Positions 11,283-23,433 of a stretch of DNA of 64,000 nucleotides are shown one piece after another. The DNA is from Halichondria panicea (lineage: Eukaryota; Porifera; Demospongiae; Suberitida; Halichondriidae): contig NC_087381.1 of assembly GCF_963675165.1 (NCBI RefSeq), positions 6,201,378-6,265,377 of the forward strand, written 5' to 3'. The notes under the pieces are model-generated. The model was not told the DNA's origin and did no database searches. It worked only from the letters and a program-made list of their open reading frames with translations. Position 1 is the first letter of the stretch. Each line of letters opens with the position of its first letter. Made by a program: the position numbers and the translations under genes.

Positions 11283-12168
11283 AGTTAGATTGCATAGTCT
11301 TATAGCTAGCTGAACAGAATTATACAGAGTATCAAAACCGTAAGCGCTATTGGTATAGTAATGACCTTCAATGTTTCTCCTCACAATAATTATATGTTTT
11401 GTAGTTTTTCTATACACTAACATGGCACTAATAATATTTTCTACAAGAGACAGTGTTATGTACATAATTGTAGTTATGGGGCACATGCATGTATTATATA
11501 ATTATAGCAAAATAATGATCAAGTGGTGTGATTCCATGCATGCACGTACATATTAAAATACAGATTTTTTAGTGAAATTTTAGTGGGCAAAAAATTCTCG
11601 TTGCACTGCATGGAACAGCAGTGATTTTCGTGAGGAAACATTTATTGTGTACATGCACTGCATAAACATTATTGTCTATATACGTGCACTGCATGCATTA
11701 TGATATATAATTATGCTTTCCGGTAAACCTATAGGTTTTCGTGGGTAAACTTGTCATTGAGGTCAGCTTGCCCACGAATTTTTTGCCCCAAAAAATTACA
11801 CGTACATGTATACGTTGTATCTTGCTTATATTGCTGTTGCCGAGCCTGCATGCATGCATATGGGAGCGTCTGTTTCGAACGAGGACCTTTCCACTTTTGA
11901 GGTATTTCCTGTTCAATTATAGTATCAAAGGCAATTCTTAAGTTATTATTAATAATAATTATTATCTAGTTCCCAAAAAGTAACTATAGCTGACAGACAC
12001 ATGTAATGAATATCACTGATTTTTTCAAAGCACCAACCATGCAAATGCACAACGTATATGTACCTATACTATAGAAAAAAAAAAAAAAGGTAAATAATCA
12101 ATCAACAACAAAATCGTCATTTATCGTCATTTAATACTAGCGTCTTTCTCCGCCATGGAAGCGCCGAG
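11283..12168. other. Convergent intergenic spacer
   Basis: Lies between the 3' ends of the receptor (+) and the SNAPC4-like gene (-). AT-rich, with a poly-A run near 12076. The block 11575-11800 holds GTGGGCAAAAAATTCTCGTT and GCCCACGAATTTTTTGCCCC, a degraded member of the CGTATAGCRGGTA-type inverted-repeat family. No exon recognised. Confidence 0.45.
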
Positions 12169-14784
12169 CTAAAAAAATTTCACAGTTTTTCTCCTTTTGA
12201 CAGTTTCTGATGGAGACACACCAACGTCAATGGTGGCCGTCTCATTACCATCTTCCACTGATTCAGAAGGCTTTTGCTTTCTGTTAGAGTGTTCCTTACG
12301 TTCAATATCAGAGGGTGTGGTTCCAGCATCGGAGGGTATGGTGGTGAAATCCATTGCTTTGCTAGTGGATGGATGAGCAGCACTTTGTTCACTCGTGTTT
12401 GAATTATCAGGAGGACGCTTGCGTTTTCTGAATGAGAGCTTTTTCAGAACAGGCTTCTTCTGAACAGTTTTTCTGAACAGAGCATTTGAAAATTGCTCAA
12501 TAGAGGGTGGGTCAATAAGTCCACATTCTGTAGCAGTCTTTGAAGCACCTCTTTTGGGAGCCAGTTTGCGTGTCCTTTGTCGACTCTTAGCTGGCGCTCT
12601 TGTAGCAGTGTCGACCATCGAACTGTCAATGCTTTGGGCAACTTCTTCTACTGTTTTAGAGGCCACACCTTTCTTTCGTACGTACGTTCGTTTTGCTCTC
12701 TTGGATTGTGGACTTTTTGGTTTCTCGGCATTTTTTCGTTTTCGATCACCACCAGTAGTACTTTGACCAGTAGCTGTTGGCCGTTTCTGTGGTTTTTCAG
12801 GTGTTTGATATTTCTGTGTTGGACAATAAGTATCGTGGATAAGTATGTCATAGGTAGCGTAGACTTGTAGCCGGTAATGGTAGTCACCCACGATAGCTGA
12901 ATTGATGATGTTTGCACTTTTCTTCACGGGAGGTATGGGAACCTGAGACAGTGCAAAATGACGTGAGATGAGGTCATCGTTATTCAGAGGAGTGATAATC
13001 GGTCCAGTATTTCTCCGGCGATAAGGACGCGGGAATTTACTATAGCATATGTGGTTAGGCTCGTACACAATCATGTGAGCATCAGCTTCCATTAAAACGT
13101 CTTTCTCAGTTGCTATTTGAACGGGGAGATCAAATCCGGCCATTTCAAAGACGAATTTTTCCAATTCCAATCTCTCGTCTGTTTCCGTTCTCGGAGTGAA
13201 TCGAAGAAATTCAGCTGCCAAAACTCGTTTAATTTCCGTACTGTTCCCCCTACCAGCAGAGTTGGAAATAACAGGAATGTTGGATACAATAGAATCTGTT
13301 GTACCACTAGGCAATATATTAGTATCAGCCAATGGTTCATTCACGCTGAAAATAGAAGAACTCGTAGTAGTAACCATGGTTACAGCATTTAGTTTCTTTT
13401 GATCTGGTAACTCGTCGTCGTCCAAACTATTATTTGATTCTTCAGTTCCACCGTCCCCAGCATTGCTAGCAGCTGTTGTTTCGAGTGATTGCTCTGAAAT
13501 TAGCGGACGCAATACAAAACGTGGTCCCACAGGGAAATTCCCTTCTCTTCTGGGGATGTGGGCATTATGCAAGTCACGTGACACGGTATCCAACGGTGCC
13601 GTGTTCCTGTTCGATTCAACATTATTAGGTACGGATCCAGATTCAGTATTTCTAGCAGCTGTTGTTTCGTGTGATTCTGAAATTAGCGGACGCAATACAA
13701 AACATGGTCCCACAGGGAAATTCCCTTTTCTTCTGGGGGTGTGGGCATTATGCAAGTCACGTGACACGGTATCCAACGGTGTCGTGTTCCTGTTTGATTC
13801 CACATTATTAGGAACGGATCCAGATTCAGTATTGCCAGCAGCTGTTGTTTCGTGTGATTCTGAAATGATTGGACGCAATACGAAACGTAGTCCCACAGGG
13901 AAATTCTCTTCTCCTTTTATAGTGTTCGTAGAATCTGATTTCGTCCCCCCAATACTTGGTAAACATGCAATCTTTCCGTTCCCATCCCGAGTGCCAATGT
14001 CTGTAGGGGTTCTTGGATTAGACCCATTGGGCAAGTCACATGACACGGTATCATTTATCATCAATGGTGTCGTATCAGAGTTTCTGGTATATTGTTCAGT
14101 GTTCACGTGTGATTCCACATTATGAGGAATGGATCTAGTTTCTGTCCGAGTGGCCACTTCAGCTGGGGGTATATGAAAGGATCTCGGTAGTGGCTTGAGG
14201 ACGGGGTCAGAGGTCAAGGGGGCATGGTCACCAGATGCTGGACCATGCTGAGGCTTAACAATGTTGACTACAACATTCGTATCCATGGCGTTGGTCGTTC
14301 CCATAGCAACAGTGTGGTTCCCGGCTGTAACATTAGAGCTTGTATTATCATCATCATCATCTTGAGTGAGATCAATTATTGATTCAGGAGTAGATTGCGA
14401 TCCCGATTGTTCCCCTCCGTTCAGGGGGGCACCAACATTAGCCGACGTTGTGCCCCCTCTTAGATTAGAGAGAATATTCTGTACAGTTCCATCTATCGCT
14501 TGGTCGTTGGTTGGACAACTGGTCGACGATTGTCCTTCCTCGTTACGAGAATTGTGTAGCGGTTGAGAGCTAAACATTGTTGATGATCCGTTCTTAAGAG
14601 CGGCCGAATATCGTCGAAAATTATACGACGGTGGAACCTGGAGATCAGAATTGTCCCAGGAGATAATCCTGTCAGGACTTGGATAAGAGTCGGAATTGAT
14701 GATGGAGGATTTACGTTTGTCTCGTGTAGTGTAGCGATATTTAAACTTCTTGACTTTCTCTTTCACAACCTCAGGGAGATCAGT
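12169..14784 (-). CDS. SNAPC4-like last exon: long disordered basic tail with a 61-residue triple repeat
   Basis: About 870 codons, rich in Ser, Thr, Asn and charged residues, with basic clusters (RKRKNAEKPKSPQSKRAKRT, KLSFRKRKRPPD, ending KRRKTVKFF) likely to be nuclear-localisation or DNA-contact regions. An acidic stretch TQDDDDDN follows SIIDL and looks like a SUMO-interacting motif (inference). A block FPVG..FVLRP.ISE occurs three times with an exact 183-nt period (GGACGC on the plus strand at 13505, 13688, 13871). The segment around SRHFALSQVPIPPVKKSANI to YDILIHDTYCP is the only part that looks folded. It is spliced to a (GT)n-rich acceptor at 14785. Confidence 0.75.
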   Translation of the reverse strand, partial: TDLPEVVKEKVKKFKYRYTTRDKRKSSIINSDSYPSPDRIISWDNSDLQVPPSYNFRRYSAALKNGSSTMFSSQPLHNSRNEEGQSSTSCPTNDQAIDGTVQNILSNLRGGTTSANVGAPLNGGEQSGSQSTPESIIDLTQDDDDDNTSSNVTAGNHTVAMGTTNAMDTNVVVNIVKPQHGPASGDHAPLTSDPVLKPLPRSFHIPPAEVATRTETRSIPHNVESHVNTEQYTRNSDTTPLMINDTVSCDLPNGSNPRTPTDIGTRDGNGKIACLPSIGGTKSDSTNTIKGEENFPVGLRFVLRPIISESHETTAAGNTESGSVPNNVESNRNTTPLDTVSRDLHNAHTPRRKGNFPVGPCFVLRPLISESHETTAARNTESGSVPNNVESNRNTAPLDTVSRDLHNAHIPRREGNFPVGPRFVLRPLISEQSLETTAASNAGDGGTEESNNSLDDDELPDQKKLNAVTMVTTTSSSIFSVNEPLADTNILPSGTTDSIVSNIPVISNSAGRGNSTEIKRVLAAEFLRFTPRTETDERLELEKFVFEMAGFDLPVQIATEKDVLMEADAHMIVYEPNHICYSKFPRPYRRRNTGPIITPLNNDDLISRHFALSQVPIPPVKKSANIINSAIVGDYHYRLQVYATYDILIHDTYCPTQKYQTPEKPQKRPTATGQSTTGGDRKRKNAEKPKSPQSKRAKRTYVRKKGVASKTVEEVAQSIDSSMVDTATRAPAKSRQRTRKLAPKRGASKTATECGLIDPPSIEQFSNALFRKTVQKKPVLKKLSFRKRKRPPDNSNTSEQSAAHPSTSKAMDFTTIPSDAGTTPSDIERKEHSNRKQKPSESVEDGNETATIDVGVSPSETVKRRKTVKFF

Positions 14785-17700
14785 CTGTGTGTGTGTGTGT
14801 GTGGGTGTGGTATGGTGTGTGGGTGTGTGGGTGTGGGTGTGTGGGTGTGTGTAGGAGAGAAAGATGTCCGTGAAACATACAAGGAAATAGGCAACTCAAT
14901 TGAAAATGGACCAAAAAAGTCTACATGTGTATGTTTTGTACGTATAGTATACATAATAATATTGTGTACAAATGCACTGATCTAAGCACACCAAACAGCT
15001 ACTAAATGCATTGTTTAGTGAAATGGACGTTTCAACAATTAAGTAATAATAGTACTAATTTAGAAAAAACGCCGGCTTTTTTCAGCTCGAAATAAATAAA
15101 AGCGCACCATAATTATTGTTATGAAAATTGGAATTTTGGAACTCGTATTAGGGACAATCTACAGAAAATCAAATTTAACTTTGAACAGGCCTAATTTTAG
15201 AACGATGAATAGTGTTTTCACACTCGATCCCCCCTCCCACTCACAGTATCAGGGAGGGTGGTCACGTTCTTGATCAGGTGAGAGTATCGTTTGAGAGCCT
15301 GATTGGTGAATTGTTGAAACACTTCGTCGTCTGATTTCAGCTGTTTCCAACGCATACTGCACATGGCGTCCGTTCGCTGTGGGAGAGAACTCTTGGCTAT
15401 CTTAGACCACGGAATACACGCGTTGCTTCCTTTGTGTGTGTGTGGGTGTGTGTGTGGTGTGTGTGGTGTGGGGGGGAGGGGGGTGGAGGTCCAACAACCG
15501 TGCTCCTAGTAATAATGTTTGCTAAATCAGCATTTAACATGTTGTTGAGTGATTTAAAGCTAAAACTAGACCTTAAAGAATGCAACACGTAGCAAATATT
15601 TATATTTTAGGCGCACGGGTGTCAGACCTCCTCTGCATGGATGGAGGTCATATTGCAGCTAGCACAGTACTAATAATTATTACTGTAGCACCCATGCACA
15701 CAGTATACATGTACATGTACATTATATGTAAGTATATTCGTACATACATGGGATTTAACAATGTACAAGACTATGCATGTCAAGTATGCTATCACATGAC
15801 TCACCTTCGTACGGCTGACACGCCTCCAGCAATACTCGATCCTCGTCCTTACTGAACGGACCCTTCTTGAGGTCAGAGTTCAACACGTTCAGGTAGCGCT
15901 CACGACACTGGCTTTGGGAACGCCCGGGCACAAACTGACACACTTTCGACCACGCCTTCTTCCCGTAAACACCCACGCCTTCAATTAGTTTCTGTGAGTG
16001 CAAAGAATTGGGAAATGATCAACCAATTAATTAGTACAGTCATGCATTTTTAGAGCTACATGACATTGCACATGTATATGCATGTATATAATTATACATG
16101 TACTTGTCTATACATTGTATATAAAGAACGGACATAATTTCAGTTCTGGTGACCCAATTGCAATGATTTTTGTGGTTCTCTGAAAGCTTATAAGAAGCTG
16201 TCTCGGTTTCAGTTAATTTCAGGAACATAATTACAATTATTAAAAGCAATAATTATAATTATTAAAGCATTTATGGCTGTTGCAATAATTATTCTTAACT
16301 GCATGCACTCCACTCTGTTTATCAAAGGTTCAGGGACTCTGGGTACATTATGAGCTACTGAGTTAATTGCTTACCACATCTTCTGCTTTTGACCACTTTC
16401 CTTTCTTGATGTCAGGGCAGAGGGACATGGTCCAGCGGTAATAGCAGTTATTAGATGAGCGGCCGCCACCAACATAATGAGCCACTGAGTGTGTGTGTGT
16501 GTGGACATCATTATATGGTTACATCATAACAGATCTCCAATGTATTGCTGTATCATGTATACCGTATAGCAGATCATTTTCATGGGGGAAAAATCCTCTA
16601 ACCCTATGCGTCATGAACGGGTACCCTACACTGTAAGTGCACAAAGTTACTTTACGATTGATCGACGCAAGGTAATGCTTGTTTAATGCTTTGTTTGATA
16701 CCGTATAGCAGGTAATTTTCGTGGAGTAAAATATTCGTTATTTTCGTGGGCAAGCTGACCTCCACGACATTTTAACGTAGGCGTGGCTTACCGGAACGTA
16801 TGAATGCAGTGCAGGCAATGACATTTTTACTCACAAAAACCATCGTTTTCGAGTGGAACGAGAATTTTTTACCCCACAAAAATTACCCGCTATACGATAC
16901 TCTCTCTCTCTTTTATATCGACTTTGGATTGGAGTCACATGATACTTGATGCGTGAGGGACTGAGAAATTACAAATTGATCAGCATTAATGTCTTATTCT
17001 TATATAGCATTAATTGTATCCACATGCTCAAAGTTCGTCAACCCTCCTTCTCTGACCTTTGACCCAGTTTTGTCCGTACAGTTTTACTGCACTCTTGATT
17101 TTCTTGTCCTCGTCTTTACTCCATCGCCCACCACCCTTCCCAAGATTTTGAACAGTCTGGTACTGCCCCAGACAAGCAAACGCTGTGCGACCAGTCTACA
17201 GTGGGAGCTAGGTGGATAATACAGGTATACATATAGGTCCCTCCATTTTGGAAGTGACTATAATTATAGTTAGGCTCCGTCACTATAGGTTTTAATACAT
17301 GTATGGTCTAACATTTACTTTATGAAAGCTTAGAAGGAGCCCATCGGATGGTATGCTCAAATCCCAAACTTGGATCGGGTCATTTTCGAAAAAGAGCACT
17401 GGACCATGCATGCATGCATGGACCATTATGCATGCATAATTATAACATAGATATAAGAGGGAGAGGGATGGGAAACGCTACGTAAATAGCATTGACGATC
17501 CGCGTTTCGGTCAATGTTTTCTTCTTTATTTCCTCCAGCCCATGCTTTTAGCTAGTACTAGGCTATAAACTAGCTACTGAGCTCCATGTATTAGCAATGG
17601 CTAGTGGAACAGTCACAACAAGGTAGCAGCAATAGTTAGTGAGACCCCTCCAAGCAGTAAAAAGCAGCTTGGACAGGCAAATTCTTGAGAGGAGCTCTGT

Positions 17701-20700
17701 CAGTACCGTTGAGCATTCCAGTACAGTCACAGACATATGATAGAGAATTATGGAAATGTAGCAAAGTTCTGTCGTAAATTACTGTGCTGATACGACGAAC
17801 CAACTATCAATGAATACAAAGAGACATTTACCTACATTCAATCATTGATGTAACTTTCTAAATGGGTACACAAAAAGTCTGCTTTTAAAAACCAGCTTAC
17901 TAAGACAAAAATGAACATTACTTACCAACCTAAAGCCAAGTGGCTTTGATTTTACTTGCATACAATGCCCAGCTACTTAAGAAAGAGGGAATCATTAATA
18001 TTTTGGGCTGTAGTCACAGCCTCTCTTGTTAGAAGGTACACAAAGCCACTAGACAGAGCCGAAACGATAATACAACACTCAAAAAACTGCCTTTGAAAGT
18101 TTTTAAGCTCTTGGTGAGATACACAACGCTTCTATATGATGCACAGTAGGCGTGGATGCTCAGTACAGGACTAAGAGTCCCATGCAGTGGGGAGCTGTGA
18201 ATGATAGTAATAACATTTCCCGCTGGGTTGGCGGGGTGTCTATAGAGGCGAAACGCGGATCAACTTTTGGCATTACACAGAAGTGATTGTGCGCACGTGC
18301 TCCGTTTCCCATCCCTCTCCCTTCTTATATCTATGATAATAATTAGTATTGCAGAATAGTACGTAATCTCCTACTCACGCCTAGTTCCCGGGCTATCTCG
18401 GCCCAATCTCTCTCTTGGTGTTTACGAGCAATTTTGCTGAGATTTTTGTTCTCTTGAGGTGACCACACCTTCTTGTTGATTGACGGACAACTGTGATTGG
18501 TCCAATGGATGCGGCAATCATTCCCTGAACGTTTGTGCCCGAACTAAAATAGGAGGGAGAAATGAAATTACGATTATGCTCATCAGTTATAGACAAATTA
18601 AGTTGTAGCATTTTCAAGTGATCGGTATACATGTACTCATGACTATAATATAGTCATGATTATTGTTGTCTATAGTATACCGATCAATTTTTAGTACTTG
18701 AAAATTATATAGTTTACTGCTATAAAAACACAATTTTGTGATTGAAAAACATCACCACTTTAACAAAATCATCAAGAAAAATCAATCGACACACCCACCA
18801 TTTCGTAGGAGAGGGAACTCCAGTTGACCTCCTCCACAGTATTGTCACTGTACAGCTCTTCATCACTCAGTGCCCTGAGGGGGAAGGGGGAGGAGTTATG
18901 ATATGTGGTGGGTATATGCAACGCTACAATCATGCATACTCACATTATGTATCTAAGCATATACCGGCCATTGGAAAGGTAATTCGGAGAGCTATGAATG
19001 AAAATTACATGGTCTCAAAGATAGCTACTAAATCATGCAGCTGAATAATTACTAAATCAATACCACCATAGCAACGGTACAATGTAGACTCATTACTCAC
19101 TTGACTGCCTCTACTTTAGCGAGTACTAATTCCTTCAGCCTCGCCTCACTCGGGTCATCCTCACTCACATCATGAGTCTCCAGTTGCCTCAGGAGTGGTC
19201 GAGTGCGTCCCTCTATCAGCTGGAACCGTACACCCTCCACCAATCGAGTCTCAGATTGACGGGTCCCTGGGGTGTGAGAGAAATACAAGTATGCTGTGTG
19301 TAGGAGGGGGGGGGGTATATTCGTGCGCCCTTGGGGAATACATACAACTGCCCTCGGATATACAAATCCAATACACCCTTGATATCCATATGGTACAACT
19401 ATTATATATACCATGATGTGCTCTAGGAATATTCATTAAAACTCTAGGGTACACTGTACGTACAAATGCCACGTATACTCCAGGGGTACATTCATATACA
19501 CCCCTAGAGGATAAATGACTGTGGTCGGCCTAAAGCCCATGCTCCATTTTTTAAGGACCATCCTTTGATATATACATGTACATGTACCTACACGTAACAA
19601 AAAGTGTCGAAATTGTAAATATTATGGTTTGTCATGTGTATAATTATATACACACAGCAGAGATCAAAAGAGTGTTTACCAGTGGGTAGAAGCGAGTAAT
19701 TGGCGCTTTGTAATTATTTCAAAGTGTCGCCTTAAATTGAATAAGTATGGTATGGTTAATTGCGATGGTTGGTATAACCACCTCTTAGGCCTATAGGTGT
19801 TTAGTACTTTTGCACAACAATAAAGCTGCAAATAAATTAATGTGTCACTGGGTGTTGAATTTTAATTTGAGTATTGAGAATAGCCACATCTTTGAATTCT
19901 GCTGTAGGGTACATGTATGTTGTAATGATGTAAAAAACTTACAAGGTGACTCGGTATGTATTCTGTCCATTTCAGCATAGCTCCCGGCACCCTCGTGGCA
20001 AATGGGCGGGGACTAGGAGGAGGAGACAAAGAGAGGAGAGAAGATAATACTTGGTTACAGTGTATTCACAAATGTATTTGACTAATAATCTCTTAATTCA
20101 CCCAGAACTAAAGTTACATATACAAACGAGCCTTACCAGAGTTGATATATGTTTTTTTTATAAACGGAATACTAGTATGTCAATAATTATTAGTAAAGTT
20201 TTATTCTTTTTGTTTCAGACCACAGACCAAACACTTAATTATAATCTTTGTTATCAAACGATTCTAACTGAAGTTATGGGCAGCTATACTGAGTGATAAT
20301 GTAGACCCCACTTAACAGGAACATATAGGTTGCTTGAGGATACAAATGATGTAATGTTGCTCTATAATTATAGTTAGCCAATAACAATCAAGATCACGTA
20401 CTTATACATAATGTGTTATATAGCGTCCCTCAGCCCTCGAGTACTATAACCATGCATAGATATACATTGTAACTTTGATCGTAAATACATGCACACTCAC
20501 AAAGCCGAGATGGTCCCTGAAGTACTTGCCCCTCCTAAAGGTCGCCATTGACAACTTCTGCAACAACTGTGGTCACCATGCACACACACACACACACACA
20601 CACAGAGGGAATTAGTGATCGAAGTACGTGCAGTCTAATTATTATAGTATACATGTTATGATAATTATATCAGCACTTACATACATGATCTATAGTACGA

Positions 20701-22024
20701 TGGTGTTGTTGTAAAGTGCATGCATGTATGCAGCCAAGAGCAAATAAGATGCTATAGCTATGGAACTTGTGGTGAGTTCACATTTTATAGTCGACTAGGT
20801 ATAGTCTCTAACACATGCATGGGAAGTACAGAATGGAGATGTGCCCACACTGGTCGATTGGCAGTGTTTGGTTGGTACTATATCCACCTCTAATTTAATT
20901 ATGGTTATCGCATGTTTATATAAAAGGCAATAAAAACAATTTATTCACAGAATCTACCACATGTATGTATGTAGCCACATTCCTGCAAATTAGCATTACA
21001 TGCATGTACACTATAGGATGTCACACTATAAGATCACACTTGTGCAGTCAGTGTGTCCCACCTTCCTACATGTACGTCTTGGGGCAGTGACAGTGTCCAG
21101 TTTCTGCTTGTTGGATGCTATAGCAACCTCCAGTTTGTCCAGCTGCTTCTGTAGTCCCGCCTGTAGCAGTATAGGTACTATTATTTGAACAAGCATGCTG
21201 GTCAAACATTTATAATTATACAATATACAATAACACCATACAATAACACCAAGTGTCCACGTGGTTAAATATGTTGCTGATCAGCAGAAGCATGCAGCTA
21301 TTGTAACCGCTTCAGCTTAGCCTATAACAGTATAGCTTGCTACCTTGTTCGATGCAATAATTATGTCTAAGACTACATTTGTAAGAGCTCTGGACATCGT
21401 TTGCTGATTTTGTATGCAGAGGCTTCTCAAATTAATGGGCGTGGCTCAATGAGAGTCTGGTATCTGAATATTCAGCCATCCGGATGAGGTGGACTCCATG
21501 CAGGTGTTTGGATAATCGAGGCTCAACTGCATGTACACATAATAATTATACGTGCAATAATTATTATTACCTGGGCTTCATAGTTTTTCTGTAGACACTG
21601 TTTCAGTTTCTCAGTGCTTTGATCATCAGCCTTCTCAACAGTAGCTTTGTGAGTGGGTGGGGGAGGGTGTGAGTAGGTGGTGGGTGTGTGTGGGGGGTGC
21701 ATGTGGGTTTACTCAAATTTTTATATAGACATGGTATTAAACTGAATAGTAAGTAATAACGTTGGAGTGTATATATGCCTACCATCGATGCATGCATCTT
21801 AATAGCCGACCTGGATCAATAATTCAATATGCTTTTATACTGTCAGATACATCCACTTGTTTGTGGTATACAAAACTATGTACTTTCCAATACAACATTT
21901 TTAAAAATTACAAGACTTGGATCTTACACAGTAGCTCGGCTGAATTTCCTCCGTGCAAGATTATGTTTATTGATTCTAGATCTTTGGTTAGCTCTTCATC
22001 TTTGTCTTCTGAGAGAGCAGCCAT
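12169..22024 (-). CDS. SNAPC4: SNAPC4-like (SNAP190) Myb-repeat subunit of the snRNA-activating complex
   Basis: Thirteen minus-strand exons, in order: 22024-21928, 21644-21571, 21160-21062, 20566-20501, 20012-19943, 19266-19101, 18874-18799, 18543-18379, 17195-17057, 16484-16375, 15991-15805, 15429-15245, 14784-12169. All splice phases agree, giving 4050 nt, or 1349 aa plus stop. The start opens MAALSEDKDEELTKDLES. The family match is strong: NWSSLSYEM, then CPSINKKVWSPQENKNLSKI, DWAEIARELG, RTAFACLGQYQ, YRWTMSLCPDIKKGKWSKAED, YGKKAWSKVCQFVPGRSQSQCRERYL and DLKKGPFSKDEDRVL. These follow SNAPC4 Myb-repeat order. SNAPC4 is the DNA-binding subunit that recognises the proximal sequence element of snRNA promoters in the nucleus. 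The N-terminal exons are coiled-coil-rich. The long C-terminal exon is low complexity and poorly conserved. Confidence 0.82.
15245..18543 (-). CDS. SNAPC4-like Myb-repeat exons
   Basis: Five exons carry the Myb/SANT region. 18543-18379: VW...DWAEIARELG. 17195-17057: RWSKDEDKKIKSAVKLYGQN. 16484-16375: AHYVGGGRSSNNCYYRWTMS and GKWSKAEDV. 15991-15805: VYGKKAWSKVCQFVPGRSQS then GPFSKDEDRVLLEAC. 15429-15245: PWSKIAKSSLPQRTDAMCSM with RWKQL. Regularly spaced Trp residues and the RSxxQCRxRY helices are the DNA-contact signatures. The intron between the first two exons hosts the 890-bp TIR element at 17446. Confidence 0.82.
16697..16900. mobile_element. MITE of the CGTATAGCRGGTA family
   Basis: Ends are inverted: TACCGTATAGCAGGTAATTT with TCGTGG at the left, and CCACAAAAATTACCCGCTAT with ACGATA at the right. 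About 204 bp, no ORF. Related copies at 52875-53107 and 55482-55655 share the GTATAGCxGGTAxxTTT terminus. It sits in an intron of the SNAPC4-like gene. Confidence 0.6.
17446..18335. mobile_element. 890-bp TIR element, CATAGAT...GGGAxxGGAAACG family
   Basis: Left end CATAGATATAAGAGGGAGAG followed by GGATGGGAAACG; right end is its inverse, CGTTTCCCATCCCTCTCCC with TTCTTATATCTATG. No long ORF, so probably non-autonomous. Flanks are AT-rich and a target duplication cannot be defined with confidence. Located in a SNAPC4-like intron. Confidence 0.7.
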
Positions 22025-23433
22025 TTTTAATTAGTATAGATATGGTTTCCAGACATTCCAGAGCAGCCACGTGGTTGTTTAAAATGGTCGTCACATTCAT
22101 AATTCAAAATTATTTAATCCGGGTTGTTAATGATCTTTACCCATCCAAACTTGATTTGTCTAATATGCAGTGCATTGCACTGTCATAGGGTGCTGTTTGT
22201 CAAAACACCATGGTTGTGTAAAAACTGCAAGTTTACTGTACAATGTACATGAATACTTAGCTTAAATATATCAGAAATTTTGTATAGGATTCACATTAGT
22301 GTACGTATTATATACTGTATAAGCCGAATTCTCTTGCACTCTTCATGAAAGTGGATGCAGCACCTTCCCAAATGTGTGGCATTGCATCGTTGGCCCCCCT
22401 CAAAACATTTCGTAAGTTAGCCTTGTAAAGTTAAAGGTATAGCTTAATGTGTTAACCTGGTAATCTGGATAAAATAATATTGAGGTCACAGGAGGTTTCC
22501 CTGCATTGTCCTACCTAGACAATGACCACTTCTTATATTGTCTGCACAAGGTCATGTCGGTAAACCATAAGCAGATGTTAATCCTCCACTGAAAATTGAG
22601 AGTTCTATAGTATTTGTAACACATCCCATTTGAATGTTTATGTGACAATGAGTGAACTGGTTTTGGGCAGATATGTATGCCTCATTGTCTATGTAGTAGT
22701 AGTTCTCTATTGTAAATAATTATGGTATTATCGTTTTCTGGTGTGTACTGATGTATGTGACCATGTTTGGTAGTGCGTATAGTGACCAATGATGACCATT
22801 GTTTGGATGAGTTTCAGCTTTATGTCAGTCTGAGTGTTGTGTATAGATTGAGTTGGTGAGAAGCTATATATACTACTCCATTCAAAACAGAAGAAAAATT
22901 GCGGTAAGAGAAACTAGATTGCTACTAAAATAATAATCACAAGCATGGGGTTTGTTTATGCGTAGTTGAATATTAATTTTGCGTTATCTGGAACATTGAT
23001 TATCTGGGTGGGTTATAGATAAGTGCATGGGTGCGAATAATCAGTCTATACTGTATCAATAATTATTGTCATACCATGCAGTCCTGTTGTTTGTTACACC
23101 AGGCACGTGCTCAAAACCATCTCCGTGTGACACTATAAGAATATTGTATTATACTGCAGGTCTAAGCCATTTTAGGCATATGATCAGTCCCTATTATGAG
23201 CCATAACATTGCATGGCACTTGGTATGATATGGCTCACCAATCTTCCCCCTTGAGTCAACACACAGGTAGTCAGTCGTACACACTTAGTGAATCTATTGT
23301 GTATTAATTGCAGAAGTTGAGAGTGTTGTTACTATCACTAAAGCTGTGGCTGCTACTGATGATATTGATCGTATGCAAGCCGTGAGTGAGCTAGTGAGGT
23401 TACAGAGACATTGGAAGCAAGCCACTGCCTGAA
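22025..23433. promoter_or_regulatory. Divergent intergenic region between the SNAPC4-like and ANK-ROC genes
   Basis: The two start codons face away from each other (22024 on minus, 23434 on plus), so this 1.4 kb probably holds both promoters. A spliced 5' UTR exon of the ANK-ROC gene seems to begin at 23314, after ATTAATTGCAG. That exon carries a 38-codon open frame that ends at TGA 23430-23432, two bases before the likely ATG. No clear TATA box or initiator could be assigned. Confidence 0.4.

Noticed and set aside
13463..14125. Plus-strand 220-aa ORF
   Set aside because: It is the antisense of the repetitive SNAPC4-like exon; the repeated amino-acid blocks simply mirror the 183-nt coding repeat.
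14785..14985. GT-rich plus-strand ORF (MCVCGCGMVCGCVG...)
   Set aside because: Encoded by a (GT)n microsatellite at the splice acceptor of the SNAPC4-like gene.
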